Of a stretch of 64,000 nt of DNA, positions 23,501 through 38,100 are shown piece by piece. Source of the DNA: Strix aluco (taxonomy: Eukaryota; Chordata; Aves; Strigiformes; Strigidae); NCBI RefSeq assembly GCF_031877795.1, contig NC_133931.1:136376621-136440620 (forward strand). Direction: 5' to 3'. Both the position numbers and the translations under genes were made by a program. The notes beneath the pieces are model-generated. The model was not told where the DNA came from. It saw only the letters and a list, made by a program, of their open reading frames with translations, and ran no database searches. Position 1 is the stretch's first letter, and each line of letters opens with the position of its first letter.

Positions 23501-25629
23501 AAAAATGGGCTTTTGGTTATCTAAAATAAGACTTGTGGGCTGAGACAAACCAGTCGTTCTCAAAAAGAGCCACAAGTAATTCTACACGGGTTAACTGCAG
23601 CCAGCCAGCTGGCTGAGCTGTGCTAGTTATTAAGAATCAAAATGAGGACAAATTATGTAAGTATATCTTTCCCCAAAAAAGCCACATCTTTTGGTTTTGG
23701 AGGGGGAAAAAGCAAATCTTCAGGGTTGGCTTCTTCGACTTTGCCACCAAGCTTTTGGTTTTGTGCTATGATATTTTAGGAACAGTTAACTCCTGCTCCT
23801 TACCAGCCCCATGGGCCTTTAGAGCTTCACGTAAACAGAAACACATCTGGGGAGGGGAGGGTATGCCGACACCTGCAGAAGACGGCACTCAGGCAGGCGA
23901 GCACTCCCAGGCTGTGTGCATAACCTATATCTGGCCCTTGGCACAGAGCTGCTGCGCTGGTGTCCCAGATGACCTGCTCAATTGCTATTTTTTCCTGGCA
24001 GGAATCTGATTACCAGCATCATGGCAGCCATGGTTTCCTCCCACAGAGGCCTGGTAGCTCATGTCACCCCATGCACTAGCAGAGGTTTCAGATGCTTAGC
24101 CCCTTCTGGATTTCTCCTTTCCAGTTTACCCACGTTATTCTCCAAAGAGAAAGAAGTCCCAGGTTTACAAGGGACCTCAGGAGCTTTGGTGGGAGCTGTG
24201 CAGGGTGGAGTGTCACCTTACCACTGCTCCCTGCTGCCCTGGAGCACCAGGCACCATGCTGGGAGAGCAGCATCCTTAGTACCCATCTGAGGTGATACAG
24301 AAAAAAAGGGGAGTGAAGAGTATGTGCTTGCTTTCCCGCTGCTTCTCCCATGAAGTGATGCAAGAGAGAAATGCACTTGTCACTCTCAGCCATCCCTGAG
24401 CAGGACCACACGCATGGCTCCATTTTGCAGACATACAGGACATGTTCCCTACCCACCTGAGAGGTGTTGCTGGACTGTGTATGCCAAGATCGACCATCTT
24501 CTCCCAGTCAGCACGAGGAAAGAGGCCAGTGTTGGAACTGCTAACATGACACAGCTGCAGACTGACAGGTCACCTTTTGGTACTTTGGATCTGTCACTCC
24601 CATGGCTGCTGGCTGCCAGAAACTCAAGGACCTCAGTCCAAGTGTCTCATTTAACAGTTCAACATTAACAACTGCCACTGCATCCTACACTCATCACTAG
24701 CACTTCCACTGATGGTGTCACAAGACTCAAGTGTCTGCTTCCGTACCATCCAGCACCCTTCACCCTACAGGACTGCAGGGAAACTGCAAACTGCTCTGGA
24801 ACTCCACTAACAGGGAGAAACACACTTGTGAACACCAAATTTCTCTGATTTAGGACCAAACAGGAATAAAAAAAGATTTAACCCAGAGTGAAAAAAGGAC
24901 TGTATCATGGCAACTTCATAATGATAAGATGCATTTGCGTTGCAGTCTCTTCTAGTACATCAGCTGCCTGAGATTGTTCTGTTTATTTTTCCCTAAGGAA
25001 GTTTAGGAACATTGCTGACAGGCCAACATAAATCTCTCCATATCATTATTAGATATTGCTGGGATATTTGCGTAACACTGACAGCCATAAATTACGCCAG
25101 AAGAAATAATAAAACAGTATTATTGATGTATCCAAGGATATGACCAAAATAAGGTTTGTAGGCAGACCTATGTTATTAGACCCACTAGTCTAGCTGGGAA
25201 AAAATCAATAAAATTTCATGTACATCAGTCCTTCTCCAGGTCCAAAATAGAAGCAGCGGCCTTGAAAAAATAAAAACCAATTGAGAACAACTGCTCTAAA
25301 ATGTAATTAGATTAGATATATCAATAAGACCATCTGAAAGAAAAAAGATGGTATCTGTGATGCTGAATGATATTCTAAAGGGAAGTGGGCAGGCAGATAA
25401 TTTATAGTTTGTGGAATAAGTAGGACAAGTCAGTGGAAGAAAAGGTTAAAAGATGTCACAGAATCTCTTTCACTGTGTTGATGACCTAAAGAAGTTAAAA
25501 TGCAGAGATTCAGACTTTTCCACTTTTGTGCAAGGGTCATCTTTGCACTACCCTAACTGGGAAAAAATTATATTTACCATGTTGGCTGGGTACCAGGCCT
25601 TTGGGATAACGCCAATGCAAAGACATGAG
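17577..25629. other. Intergenic sequence, first part
   Basis: Between BZW2 and the first intergenic CR1. Apart from an AT-rich block at 21265-21510 I see no repeat or gene. Several open frames of 70-130 codons overlap on both strands around 23.6-24.6 kb, but none has splice context or family similarity. Confidence 0.6.
21265..21510. other. AT-rich block
   Basis: About 245 bp of strongly A+T-rich sequence with many TTTAAA, AATATT and TTATTA words and few G or C. It stands out from its surroundings. It may be a matrix-attachment-like segment or simply low-complexity DNA; no repeat unit is evident. Confidence 0.6.
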
Positions 25630-26286
25630 AACATGAGACATGCTGAACATGAGCCCACAGTGTGTTCAGGTGGCCAAGAAGGCCAATGGCATCCTGGCTT
25701 GCATCAGAAATAGCGTGGCCAGCAGGGACAGGGAAGTGATCTTACCCCTGTATTCGGCACTGGTGAGGCCTAACCTCGATTCTTGTGTTCAGTTTTGGGC
25801 CCCTCCCTACAAAAAGGACATTGAATTACTCGAGCATGTCCAGAGAAGGGCAACGAAGCTGGTGAAGGGTCTGGAGCACATGTCGTACGAGGAGCGGCTG
25901 AGGGAACCGGGGTTGTTTAGTCTGGAGGAGGCTGAGGGGAGACCTCATCGCCCTCTACAACTACCTGAAAGGAGGTTGCAGAGAGCTGGGGATGAGTCTC
26001 TTGAACCAAGTAATGAGCGATAAGACAAGAGGTAATGGCCTCAAGTTGTGCCAGGGAAGGTTTAGACTGGATGTTAGGAAGTATTTCTTTACAGAATGGG
26101 TTGTTAGGCATTGGAATGGGCTGCCCAGGGAGGTGGTGGAGTCCCCATCCCTGGAGGTGTTTAAGAGTAGGGTCGACTTAGCGCTGAGGGATATGGTGTA
26201 GTTGGGAACTGTCAATGTTAGGTTAATGGTTGGACTGGATGATCTTCAAGGTCTTTTCCAACCTAGACGATTCTGTGATTCTGTGA
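25630..26286 (+). mobile_element. CR1 LINE, 5'-truncated, sense orientation
   Basis: The end of CR1 ORF2 is readable ([40 protein letters not shown], then [20 protein letters not shown]). A frameshift follows near 25920-26000, after which the continuing CR1 coding end is in another frame ([20 protein letters not shown], then [20 protein letters not shown]). The 3' end carries two ATTCTGTG units at 26270-26285, the diagnostic CR1 tail. This is the best-preserved CR1 in the window and looks younger than the others. It is non-autonomous because the 5' end is missing and the frame is broken. Confidence 0.95.
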
Positions 26287-29200
26287 CATCTTCTGAAAGA
26301 GCCTGGAGATAAGACTCCACAACCACAACTTCCACAACCAGAAATTTCTCTTGTGTCAAGGGATGGAATCACTGTATGGACAGACCTGGCAGATCACACT
26401 TTTCCCAGCTTTTGAAAATAAAAACATTTTTCTGTGGTTTTATCAAGACAGTGGGTTTCTGGGGTTAACAGAAACAACATTGTATTTCTTCTTGCTATCA
26501 CAGACTTCATATCTCCTGCATTGTACTTTGAGCTTAAGACATTAGTGAATCCAGAAACCTCTGAACCTGTAAAGCTGTTCCAGAAGAAACCATGAAGGGT
26601 GATTTCTAATCAAAGGGTATCTCAGCCTGTACTCAGCTGAGAATGTCCTGAATTCTCTCTCCCCTCACAAAACACACATAATTCAATACAGCCTTCTGCT
26701 CCCAGACAGATCCCCTCTCACTTACTGTGGCATCTTACCTTCTTCTCCCTCACAGGTCAGCCCAGGTTTCCAAAAAGACTGGGAAAACATTTTGTCACCC
26801 TCAACTCAACTTCTGGACCTGCAATCAGGGCCATCTGCCTTCCTGCACTGCTGCCCGCTGAAGTGCCCGTGCAGCGGCACCTCCTGCAGCCCCTCACCTG
26901 GGGGAAGGAAGAGGGATCCCCCCCTTCCCCCAGGTCTGGGGCAGGGACCAAGTGCCATCGCTTCGGACCCCGCAGCCTGCACACAGCCTCCCTGCCAGGC
27001 CCAGGGGAAGCAGAGCGCACGAACCACATCTGCTGGCACAATTCCTCTGCTCCTCAGGGAAATCTGCATCGAGTGCTAAAATAATCACAGCAACCAGATT
27101 CATAGGGATGCAGTCTCCAGAGACCCCAAATAGGCCAGTAGCTTGTCAGGGGAAACACCAGCACCCGGAAACACTGCGAAGACAGAGAGAGAGAAGTACC
27201 AGTCTCGAGAGAGTACAGGATACAAAAAACAGGACAGAAAAATAATTCAGAATAACTGCATAAATCAAGGTCATGTGCTGTCACTTCTGCACCAAATACC
27301 ATGTATGTATTGCTCTCTCATGTGCTGCTCCTCTTACAGTCACACCAGGTCCCAGTTAGCAATGAACAGAGATTGCTTTATCTCAATTATTTTCATTTCA
27401 GCTTTCAACTGCATAATCACATTCACATTTTCCTTACATGTTTTCTTAGTTTTGTTTGTGTGGGTGAATTTTAGTATTTTTGTAACAACTGGTTATAGTT
27501 TAGCAATTTGTGTAGCATCTGTGTCATATTTATGTTATAATTTAGTAGCTGTTACAACAACTGAAATTATTTTTTCTTTTTTTTTTTTTTTAAAGAGACC
27601 TTCCTGAAACAGCAGCTGATGGTGCTCCCTTAACTGAAGAATTCTCAGGGCAAAATGCAGCTCAAGTGATACAGGCACATATCTGGATGATTTATTTAAA
27701 CCTGAATAACACAATCCTCCCTTTAAGGACTAAAAAAGCAAGTAACAACTTGTTTATGCTCGGTGTGCAAACTCACCTTTACACATTACTAAACTTGAGT
27801 AGGATTGATGAAAAGCAGGAATCAGATGCAGGCAAGAAGAATCAGCATGGATAAATAAAAGATGTATGAATATATCTACTAAAGAAGTCCTAAAGCAACC
27901 AGTTCTCATGACCCTAAACTCCAGATGGTTTCCACAGGGTCTGGGAGAGGTCTGAAAGCTGTAAGCGGGTATATGGACAACTGACTGAAGAGGAACACAT
28001 GGTGGTGCTGATGTTGCAAAGCAACCCTGATTATTTAACATGAAAAAGGCACAGAGGAAAAGTGTGGTCTTCTTGGGAATACTAATCCTCAGAGAAGAAG
28101 AAAAAGGACAACTTCTTCCCATATCAAGGGAAGAATCCACTAGGGACAACTTTAATAATATAGATGGGAACTTAAAAGTAAACTAGAGGAAAAGCACAAA
28201 AGCACTGCCTTCTACAAACATAAACGAGAGAGTGACAGCAGAGCAACAACCTGCCAGTTGAAGTCCTGCAACAGTGGGAGGGTCTGAACCATGCTGTACA
28301 TGACATTTGAGCTGGAATTTTGTTTCCATGATGAAATTCATGCTAACTGTTCTCACAAGAAGTCACTTAAAATATCAGGAACTTAGACATACTCTGGAAT
28401 TCCCAAGGGTTCTTACTCCACCCCATAAAATGGAAACAATGGAAATCCAGATATTCCCCCAAGATGCAGGCATCAGAACCAGAAACTCCTTCCAGTTTTG
28501 GAGAAGGTTTTTGGAGAAAGTATAATTATGTTACTGACCCACCTCTCATCAGTCCCCTTTCACTGCTGTGCTTGCCTGTAACGTCCAGAAATATATTCTT
28601 CTTCAGGGGCAAATAAAAAACCAGAAATCACCAGCTCAGTAAAATAATATTAAACAGATCTGATAAAGCACTGTGGAAAAAAAAAACAGTATTGAAAAAA
28701 AAATGCAGAGGTGTCTACAGCATTTGGTTAGTGCAGGGCATGTGCCTTTGACACAGGAATATCAAATAAAACAAACATACAATTTAAAAGAAGACCTGTC
28801 TTAGCATCTTCTGCAGTTAAGGATTTACCCAGTATTTGGAGTAAACCCTGTACTTTTGAGGGATCTTCTGCTTTGTTCTGTCAGTCCTGTGACTTTCCTG
28901 TCCTTTGGCTCAGAGAGGGAGATGACACTCAAGGCAGACATCAAGATACCTGGAAATACTGCATGAATTCTGATAGCAGAGACTTATGGGGATTAAGTGG
29001 TGGAGTCTCAGCCCCAACACAGATATAGCAATGAGAAGCAGATGAAAGAGACCTGAAGTCCACTCCTGCTGGTCATCTCAGAGAAAATCTTCTTAGCACC
29101 AATTGCCAGAATTGAGACTGAAAGCAAACACTGGCCTACTGCTGACAAGGGGAGGACCATAAAGTCCACCTGACTCTTGCTGGCTTGCTGTTATTGTAAT

Positions 29201-31744
29201 ATCACTTATAAGTGCTGACTGCACTCATAACATCTATTATCACTCATGCCAGCAATTCCACTGAACGGCTGCAAAGAAGCACGGCAGTGCACTCACAGGT
29301 GGTCTGTGCTCCAGATCTGTCTGTTCCTAATACGACTGATTGTTTGCTCTACCTAAATTACATGAAGAAATATTTCCTGGGGAAAAGCAGCCTTCAAGAG
29401 CACATTATTTTGAGTACCTCGTATTCATTTAAGGCTGGATCCTTTAAAAGATAGGTTCATATTTAAAATGGCTTGCTACTGCTGAAGCAGCCTTGTTTTC
29501 CAGCAGCATCCCAGTTACTGCTTTGTCAGCTGCTGTGTCTCTCTCTCAGCAGCATGAACAAGGCAAGCAGCAGCAAGTATACTGTGAGCTGCCATGACTT
29601 GGGCTGCTCTAGGGAAACGGTGCCATCAAGTTTCAATACACTTCTAGAAGAAAAGGCACTCTTGTAGCGACAGGCTGGCAGCCTCCAGAGCTGACATCTC
29701 ACTCATACACAGAAGGTGAAAATAAAACACAAGATGGTGTCAAAAACACTTTCCAGCTCATAGTGGGAAGTAAACTAATTATTTTTAACTTGAAAATCCA
29801 CCATCATTTAAAATTCTCTGCAGAATTAAGTTTAGATTTACCTTTACATTTGCTTGGAATTCAGTGTGCTTTCTGTAAAGCACAGTTACCGCAAATTTTC
29901 TCTCATTTTGAGATTCTTCACTCATTCATTTTCTTAAAAGAAAGAAAATAGAACAGCATAAAACCTGCTGTGTCCTTCCTTCATCCCTTACTGTTTGCTT
30001 CTCTCACTCTCTTGCACAAGGGTTCTTGACCCATGTGAAAGTACATAATTAAATGGAAACTGTATTAGCACACTGGCAGAACACTCTTCTTGACTGTGTA
30101 AACTGTATAGAAACAAGCAACTGCATAGAAAAAATGAACAAACCAAAGTTAATACTTCGTCGATTCATATCAAGCCATTTTTGACTGATGGCTGTCTTGA
30201 CCAGGACCAACTAGAAACATCAAAAAACACAGCTTCGAAAGGGCGAACCCTCAACTGGGAATCCAGGCTGGCAAGACAGACAACAGAAAGAGGCAAGTCT
30301 TGGGACTCCAAATAGAAATTTGGTGAAAGATAAGTCATGCCCTATCACCTTTATCTGTCTTTTAGAGAAACTGTACCAAGCAAATTCAATTGACAGAAAA
30401 TTCCTGTGTGCTTAAGGGATTAATTACTTATTGCACATATTGGTATCTGACTGTCAGCTTGTGTAACGTCCCTAATGCAGATGTTTGGGCACTGACAGCA
30501 GAAAGCACTGACAGTAGACTCTATGAGCAGCTAACCTGTAGGATAAAATATGAAACTCAGTTTAAATGTGTAAGCCTATATATTGCTTAGCTTGCATAAA
30601 GTCAGAAATGCACTTCACACTAAGACAAACAGGGTGATTTTCACAGTGACGTGTCTGCTCCTGTACTGGACCTGAACATATAGCTCAAGAGCAAAGCAGT
30701 AAATTCAGAATAAGCATGAGACGTTAGGGTTTTGCTGTCAAACTAACTCTGGATATCACCTGACATTCCAAGTAACAAACAAGGTTTGTTTCTTCTATTT
30801 TATAGTTACTAGTTATCTGTTCCACTGTTAGTGTCATTTGCTTGCAAGAAGACTACTGGAGAATAAAGAGCTGTGCTCATTGATGCACATACTCCTGGGC
30901 ACTCTTGCTGCTTTACATTTTTATACGAAGGCCTGATACTCTTTCAATGCTTTCAAGAGAAAAGACCAAATGATGAAACTGCTTCCCATCTTGTCCCCAG
31001 CTTGCGCACAGATGATGATGGTGATGCAGCAGAACTGGCTGGCAGCAGCAGGTTGTTTTCCTAACTACAGGAGAGAGACATAGCTTTTACTATATGCTCC
31101 TCATGCATGCTGAAAAGTACTGCTTTCACATTACTAGCAGCTCATGGCTGTAGGTCTTCTCTTTGCAAGAAAAGAAGCTAGGCTGTTCTAATAATGAGAT
31201 ATTTTAAAGAAAGATGAATTACTAGAGGCACATAGCATTATTACTGCACCAACTGCTTCAAAATGTATGTCAGGTGTCTAAATTAGTTCCAACACTGGTT
31301 TAAGATTTAATATTAGGAAAGAAATTGGGTTCTTTAAATTTACCTTCTGAATTTTGAGCCATTTACTGCTCATGTTTTCAAGGCTTTGCTCACAACTAAG
31401 CTGTCCATTTCTGAAAGATTCTCACATCATCACAGGGCCACAGCAGCTAACTTTACTACAGATAAGCCATGGTGATGGAGCAGAGTAAGCGTACTGACTG
31501 TGCATTACAGAAACCACAGAAAGAAACAACAGATACACCAAAATTTGGCATTCTATCTTTCTCTTCTTCCTGTGAATTTCTTTCACCTGGGGGTTTGCTG
31601 GTTTGGACCAAATGTCTCCATTCTTTCACAGGTGATCTATCCCACTTTAGCAGGAAGTCAAAGGAAAATACCAGCTCATGATGTCGTAGGGAAAAAGGAC
31701 TGCTCTGGCTCCTGAACTAGTGATGTAGGAATGACAATGGAACT
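26287..31744. other. Intergenic sequence, second part
   Basis: No gene or repeat could be named. A GC-rich patch at 26756-27079 is listed separately. An open frame at 28307-28525 has no recognisable family. Confidence 0.6.
26756..27079 (+). other. GC-rich patch with an open frame behind an acceptor-like site
   Basis: A CTTCTCCCTCACAG acceptor-like sequence ends at 26755 and is followed by 107 open codons to TAA at 27077-27079. Most other frames are also open here, which is what GC-rich DNA does by chance, so coding is doubtful. It could be a noncoding exon or a regulatory patch. Confidence 0.2.
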
Positions 31745-32116
31745 GTGTTCAACCTAGATAAAAGGCAGCTAGGGGCAGATCTGACTGCAGTCTTCTGCTC
31801 TCTAAAAGGAGTTAAGAGTGGAGACAGAGACAAACTCTTCTCAGAGGGACACATCAAAAGAACAAGGCAATGGCCACAAGTTGCAACAAGGTTAATTCTG
31901 ATAACAAAAAGTTTTCACAGTGAGAGTACTCAAGCACTGGAACAAGTTGCCTGACAAGTTGTGGCCCTCCATCCTCAGATATGTTCAAAACTTGACTGAA
32001 AGTCTCCCTCAGCAAACTGCTTTGGCTCAGGAGTTAGCCCTAATTTGAGCAGAAGGTTGGATCAGATGACCTCCTGGGGTCCCTTCTGACCTGTGTTCTC
32101 CAAGGTTCTGTGACAG
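31745..32116 (+). mobile_element. Old CR1 LINE 3' fragment
   Basis: Diverged CR1 3' sequence. It includes a GACAAACTCTTCTCAG segment, a GCACTGGAACAAGTTGCC segment (the usual HWNGLP region) and a GGTTGGATCAGATGACCTCC 3' UTR motif, ending in GTTCTGTGAC. It is much more diverged than the copy at 25.6 kb. Confidence 0.85.
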
Positions 32117-35100
32117 GCACAACACAGTTTGTCACACAGCTCACATACACAGTGACACAGTCAACAGACAAACCTGGTGACGAGCACTTAGCTAAGCCGC
32201 TTACTTCAGAACCCTGGTGCTTGAACTTCCTTTGTGATGCCCAGCTTTTCTCCCCACCCTTCTGCTCCCACAATACAGGGTCTTGCTCAGACCATCCTCT
32301 ACTGTTCTTCTATGTACTTGTAAACACTTTGGATTTCTGCTTCTTAACATATGATGCCTGATTATGTCAGGATTTCTTGGAACTCTCCCAGAGAATCACC
32401 TGGTAGGGTGTGTTCAGCGGATGGTATCCATTTTCCCTTCAAACCAAAACCAAGTGGTGATGGCTTCCACCTGAACTTGATAAAGAGGAAATCTTTGGGA
32501 TGCAATGCTAATGAGAACCTGTAGCAGACATAAAACCAATAAAAACTGCACTTAATCTGAAACTATCTACTCTCCCACTGCTTACACCCCACTGTTAGCC
32601 CACAGGCACTAACATGTTCTGTTAATCACTGAGTTATTGTCTTAACTTATATTTACTGTTGAAGTTTTCTGGGTTTATTCAGACCTGAAGAACAGAGATG
32701 TGACAGTGGATCAGGTGCCAGCACACTCCACTGATACAATTCTCGTGAGAACAGTGTATGATAAACACTGTCTCTGAGAGGCTACCTTCCCAGCAGTTAC
32801 CCACCTCTCCACACAGACAGACAAAAGACTTACACTTAACAGCACAATTAAGTTTGGATTTGGCTGCAGGAATCATGAGACCACTTTGTTGCCGGCATCC
32901 AGAATTCTGCCGTTTTCTCTTCCAGACTTAACTAAACCCAGCCCAATTCCAGGACATCCTCAAATCCTGGTCTTTAACGGAAGGACTGGGCTTTGTGTCA
33001 AGCCTTTCATGTGCTACTATTCAAAATATTATTATACGGCTATTTTCAGCCTCCAGGTGTTTCTTTAATACATTAGATACAACAAACTTTCCTTATCCTA
33101 ATCCTCTATGAGCTTAATTCAAATGGATTTTAAATGTGCCAAAAGGCAATTCTTACAACTAAGATAAGATCTTCAGAAAATCCCAAGAACTAGCTTCTGA
33201 ACCTACAGAATGAGTATTTGCCTCTTTTACTATTCTTATAAGGCTGACCTCTGAAATACACTTCCCCTTTAAAGTCAGTGTCCTAGCACTATTTTTATTC
33301 TTTGCTGATTTTTTTTTCCCCCTCACCTGTCTATAAATATTAGAGGGGCAAATTTCACCAAGTCTATCTTTTGTCTGGCAAGCGCTATTCATGGGACAAT
33401 TCAAAAGACACAGGCATAAACTGAATTAACAAGCAGACATGCTATTGTTACACTCCAATGTTATTTTCACCCACTGCGTGGTAGATCCGGTAGGAATTAT
33501 AAAGAACAGCTTAAAAAGCGAGGCTGGACATCCAGCCACTCCATTCAGAACAATGGCTTCACGTTTGCCTGTAGCTGCTTTTGCTTGGAAAGAGCTTCTC
33601 TTCTAGGCAGTTTTCTAACAGCGATTTAACTTTCCAGGCTTAATCCAAGAACTTTATGCCATTTTGATTTTGGTCAGAAAGTTTCTCAAATAATACATTC
33701 AGCATCTGTCTTTCCAAGAGCAAAGATGAAGGAACCGTTATTTTATCAGTCATCATGCGTAACCACTTGTTAGATTTATTAAACTGAATATTTGCTATCT
33801 CTTTGTGCTTTTGGAGGAGCTAATTTCTGACCTAGTTGTTGGTTGCTCTAGCCACTGTACTTAAATGGCCTATATTCCTGTCCTAATTTTCCTTTCTCAA
33901 TCTACAGTGCTCCACTTTGCTAAAAAATAAATTAAAAAAAAGCCAGTTTTGTCCATTTTTTTCTCCCCTGCAGAGAAGAACCTCTGATCCAAACAAACTG
34001 GCAAGTTTATTCTGTACACCAGAATCATCTCTCCCTTGTGTCGGGCTCGTAATGATCATCAACATGAAACACCACCACAACACCTTGTGTGTCTACCCAT
34101 AAGCCAGCAAAGAGCCATGCAACAGCTACGCCTACCCCTGCTATTCCTCACTGCCTGGTGCCAGAAAGGGCTTCTTTAAGGCTGGGAATGGCATGAGCAC
34201 AACAGCACTGCTGGGGACCTGCTTTTGTTCCAGGAAGTGGAGAGAAATTTGGATCTGCATGCAAACACTGTGGCACAGCCAATTCATTACTAAATGAGTA
34301 AGTAAATAACCGGGGTATGACCATAGGACATTTGCACTGAATTTAGCTCTTTAAAAAATCTCCATTGTTATTGCAGATAACATTTTAAGTGTATGATTTA
34401 TCGACTCCATATATTCTACCTGTTGCGTTACTGATAACAAAAGTGAATAATTGACATGACTGAATAATTGAGACAGTTCAGGTGACCAAGATGACTCAGG
34501 TTTCCCTTTTCAGTGACACAAGAAATGGCTGGACACTGGAACCTCTATTTTCCATGGGGAGACACAGTTGATCATAAACAGCATTCTACTTCACAGACTT
34601 TGTTGACCGTAACACAGATCCCACAGCCATTGTCAAAGTTCAGACACACTTAACGGTCCAAGCACAGAAACATGCTTTAATGGTCAACTCCCAAGGTAGG
34701 GTAAGCCCTTTATTTACTCCAAACTAAGCCAGCTGAAATCCTGTCCCTTTGTGCATATTCACTATGCACCTCAATGCTAACATTTTAAAAATGTCAACTG
34801 TATACAATAAATACTTTGACAACAATTTAGACAGACAGTAGATGCTTGGCTTGTTTTCTAGGGCTTATGCAGCAAGCTTTAAAAACAATCCTATGGGACC
34901 TTTTGCACATATAAAAGGAAAACGGGAAATTCCCTAGACGCTGAATCATCACAGTGACAAGTTTGAAATGACTGATTTTAACACTATCATTTGTAGTTTT
35001 CCTATAGTGTCTTAGAGGAAGCAAAAAGACTGATGCTAGACTTTAAAAGAACAACAAACCAGACAGAAATACCAAGACAAATGCAGCCAGAGAAGAAAGT

Positions 35101-38100
35101 CGTGCAAGGTGCATTCCAAGTTAAGTTTAAAATCCTAGTGGAATTAGCAATGCTTTTAACACAGCTGATTGTCTTGCAATGGGGTTCATACAGTTTAGAC
35201 TCATTATGTTTATTTTTCCTACTATCACAAGTATTTTACTTATACATTTAAGAACAGTAAGTCAGATTAAAGTCTACTTTAATAATTACAAAGTACAGAG
35301 ATTGCAAGTGGCATTCCTACTCTTGGAAATACCTGGCTTTTTTTTAACCCTATTCTTCCCCTCCCCAATTTGATGTGCATGAGAGACTTTAGACAAATAA
35401 GGGAAGAAAAATGACTTTACAAGACAAAGAGTTGAAATGAACTACTCAAAGTGCTGGCAACAGCTCATTGTAAACCTGGGAAAAATAAAGTGATAAAAAT
35501 CAATTTCTGCAAACAATGTTTCACTTACAATGTTTTAGACACTCTATAATAGTAGAAAGAAAAAAGGTCACAGTGTCTTAATTTTAATACAATAGTATAC
35601 ACTTCAAGAGAACTTTGTACATACTTGTGCCTTCACATTTCAAATTTGTGCTGCAGAAGTGACAAAGACCTTTAGAATTCAGGCACATAATAAATAAACC
35701 AGGAACAACAACGTGGAATCTTAGCCTACAGAAATAGAAGAGATTTGTTTACAAGCTGAGTTTGCATTCAGAGTGTTTCAGCAGAACACCCCATGCAGGA
35801 AACCTCCTGAAAACGACCCAGGTGATATAAGCTTTACAGGGAAATGAAGACTAAACTACCCAAACGGCTCCATTTGAAGCTCTTCTGACTAGTAAGAAGC
35901 AGCCTGGTAACTCTGAATTTTCACTCCCCCTTCCCCTTGCAGGAGGAGCATTTCCTCACATACTTTTGTACCATCTGTAAGTGCAGGTCAGCAGCATTAC
36001 AAGTGCCCAGTGTACTCTCCCCCCACTGCAGTTTCCCATGAAAGAATGACTAACTCATGCTGTTCATAGCTCCTCCTGTTGCCAGCAATGCCATTGAAAG
36101 GCACCAAAGAAGGGCAGGAGAACAAAGACTGTGCAAGGAAGCGGAGAATAAGCATCAGAAAAAAGTGAGGGAAGAAAAGGAAAAGGCGTATTCTGCTCTT
36201 AGTTATGTCTGGCAGCTCTGGATTCATGTAACAGATGGGAGTGCAGAATTTGTCCCCTACAGAGACAAAGGGTGCGGAGACAAATACTTAGGATCCTCAT
36301 TTGGACCAGCTATTTAAATAGCCTTAAAAAAAATTAAAAAATCAGATAAACACTATCTATGCTTTCCCTACAGAGAAGGAAAGATTTCCCTCCAACTGCA
36401 AGAGAGCCTTTTTATAACTAACCATTTGTAATTATCCATTTAAAAGAATTAAGCCAATTTGCTTCTACCCAGAATACAAGCTAAGTTCTGCAGCCTGATG
36501 TGGAATAGGAGCACAGATGTACTCCTGACCACTACCAGAAATTACAGCAGTCAGCACAGCCGAATGCTGTAACAGCAGAAGTATTATTCTAAATCCAAAC
36601 CATATTATTCCAAGTTTGTACTAGTAACTTGTGAACAGAACCGAAGGCAGGGGGATGAGATAGACCCCAGCTACATTCAGTTGTCATGGCTCTATTTACT
36701 TAATTAGAACCTGTGATTATTTATAGAAGCTGAACTGTGCCCCAGAGTTTATAGGCAGAGGTGGGTACAAACCAAGTTGCATTAGACATGGTTAGATGCC
36801 TACCCAAACCTGAGGAAGTAAACCTGTAATAGGTACTTCCCACCCACAAAGGGCTGTAGGAGCTGGGTCCCATAATAATAAACACCATCATTAATTAAGA
36901 AAGTGGAGGTACACCTTTTAATAATTAATAGTGAAAGAGATCTTCTAAGACAAAGGGCAGTGGATGAGAATATTGAATAATTCAGCACTATAACCAAAGG
37001 AACAATGGCACAGTAACTTTAGATGTGAGCATTTGCAACAAAACCCAACAAAAACATTTGATATGCTGATGGCTTCTTGTGTTCAGGAAAGGGCATACAT
37101 TCAAGATACTCTTTCCCATCGAGTGGGCATCAAACAATTTCTGAAACTAGTCTTCACAACAAAATTAAAAGCAGCTGGTAAAATTGCATTGCAGCAAGTG
37201 ACTCTATACTGGGCTTCGGCCCTGACAGAGCCCAGAAGATCAGAAGCGTGGCCCAGTAAAGGTAAATCTCCAGTCAGTAAATCTGCATTTCCAATAGGCC
37301 AAATTAGCCACAACATCAAGTCAGTTTAATTAGCAAGGGGAAAAAAACCACAACAGATTTTTCACTCATCCTGTCACTTCACAAAGCTCCAGCAGCACGG
37401 ATAGTCTGTGTCTGTCAAATTTAGAGACAAACAGAAAGCTTCAGCAGCTGTTGAGCATTCAGATTTAATTTGTGGTCACAAGTATTGGAGAATTTTAATT
37501 TGTTGCCTGGCTAGCAGCTGAGAGGTAGGTATACATCAGTGAAAAAGCAACAAGTCTTTGTTATTGCATGAGAAAAAATGTGTATTATATTTAATTGCAG
37601 AAGGCTGGCAAAATATCAAAGAGCATGGAAAAAAAGATCTGAGTGACAGACCAGGAAAGACAAAGCCTGCTGCTGTTCAGCCTCTTTCTGTCTCACTGCT
37701 GGCAAGGATTATTAGCCTGCTTCAGCTTCCCTTAGCAGATGGAGGCCAGCCAAATTACATAAAACAAAATGTTTTTGGAATTTCCTTCTTAAATTGTTTT
37801 GATGACAAGTTCCTATTAAGAATTGTTGTGAATTCATCAGAAAGTAGATGCAGCTTCCTCTGCTTACTAGGAACTGACCATCACTTCTTCTCTGGCACCA
37901 AACCCTGATTAAGTAGAATTACCACACTACATACCCTCACAGACATCCCAAGGGGGGAACATTTGTCTCTTTGTGAAGCCCAGCAAAATGAAAGTATCCT
38001 GGACACTAATCCTGCAACACATGTACACACTGAAGGTATTGAAGGCAGGTATTTGATTTGCTGTATTGACTATAAAACATCACACAGCAGAGTCCAGCCC

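Noticed and set aside
23620-24860. A cluster of open frames of 60-130 codons on both strands
   Set aside because: They overlap each other in many frames, carry no known domain and lack consistent splice sites.
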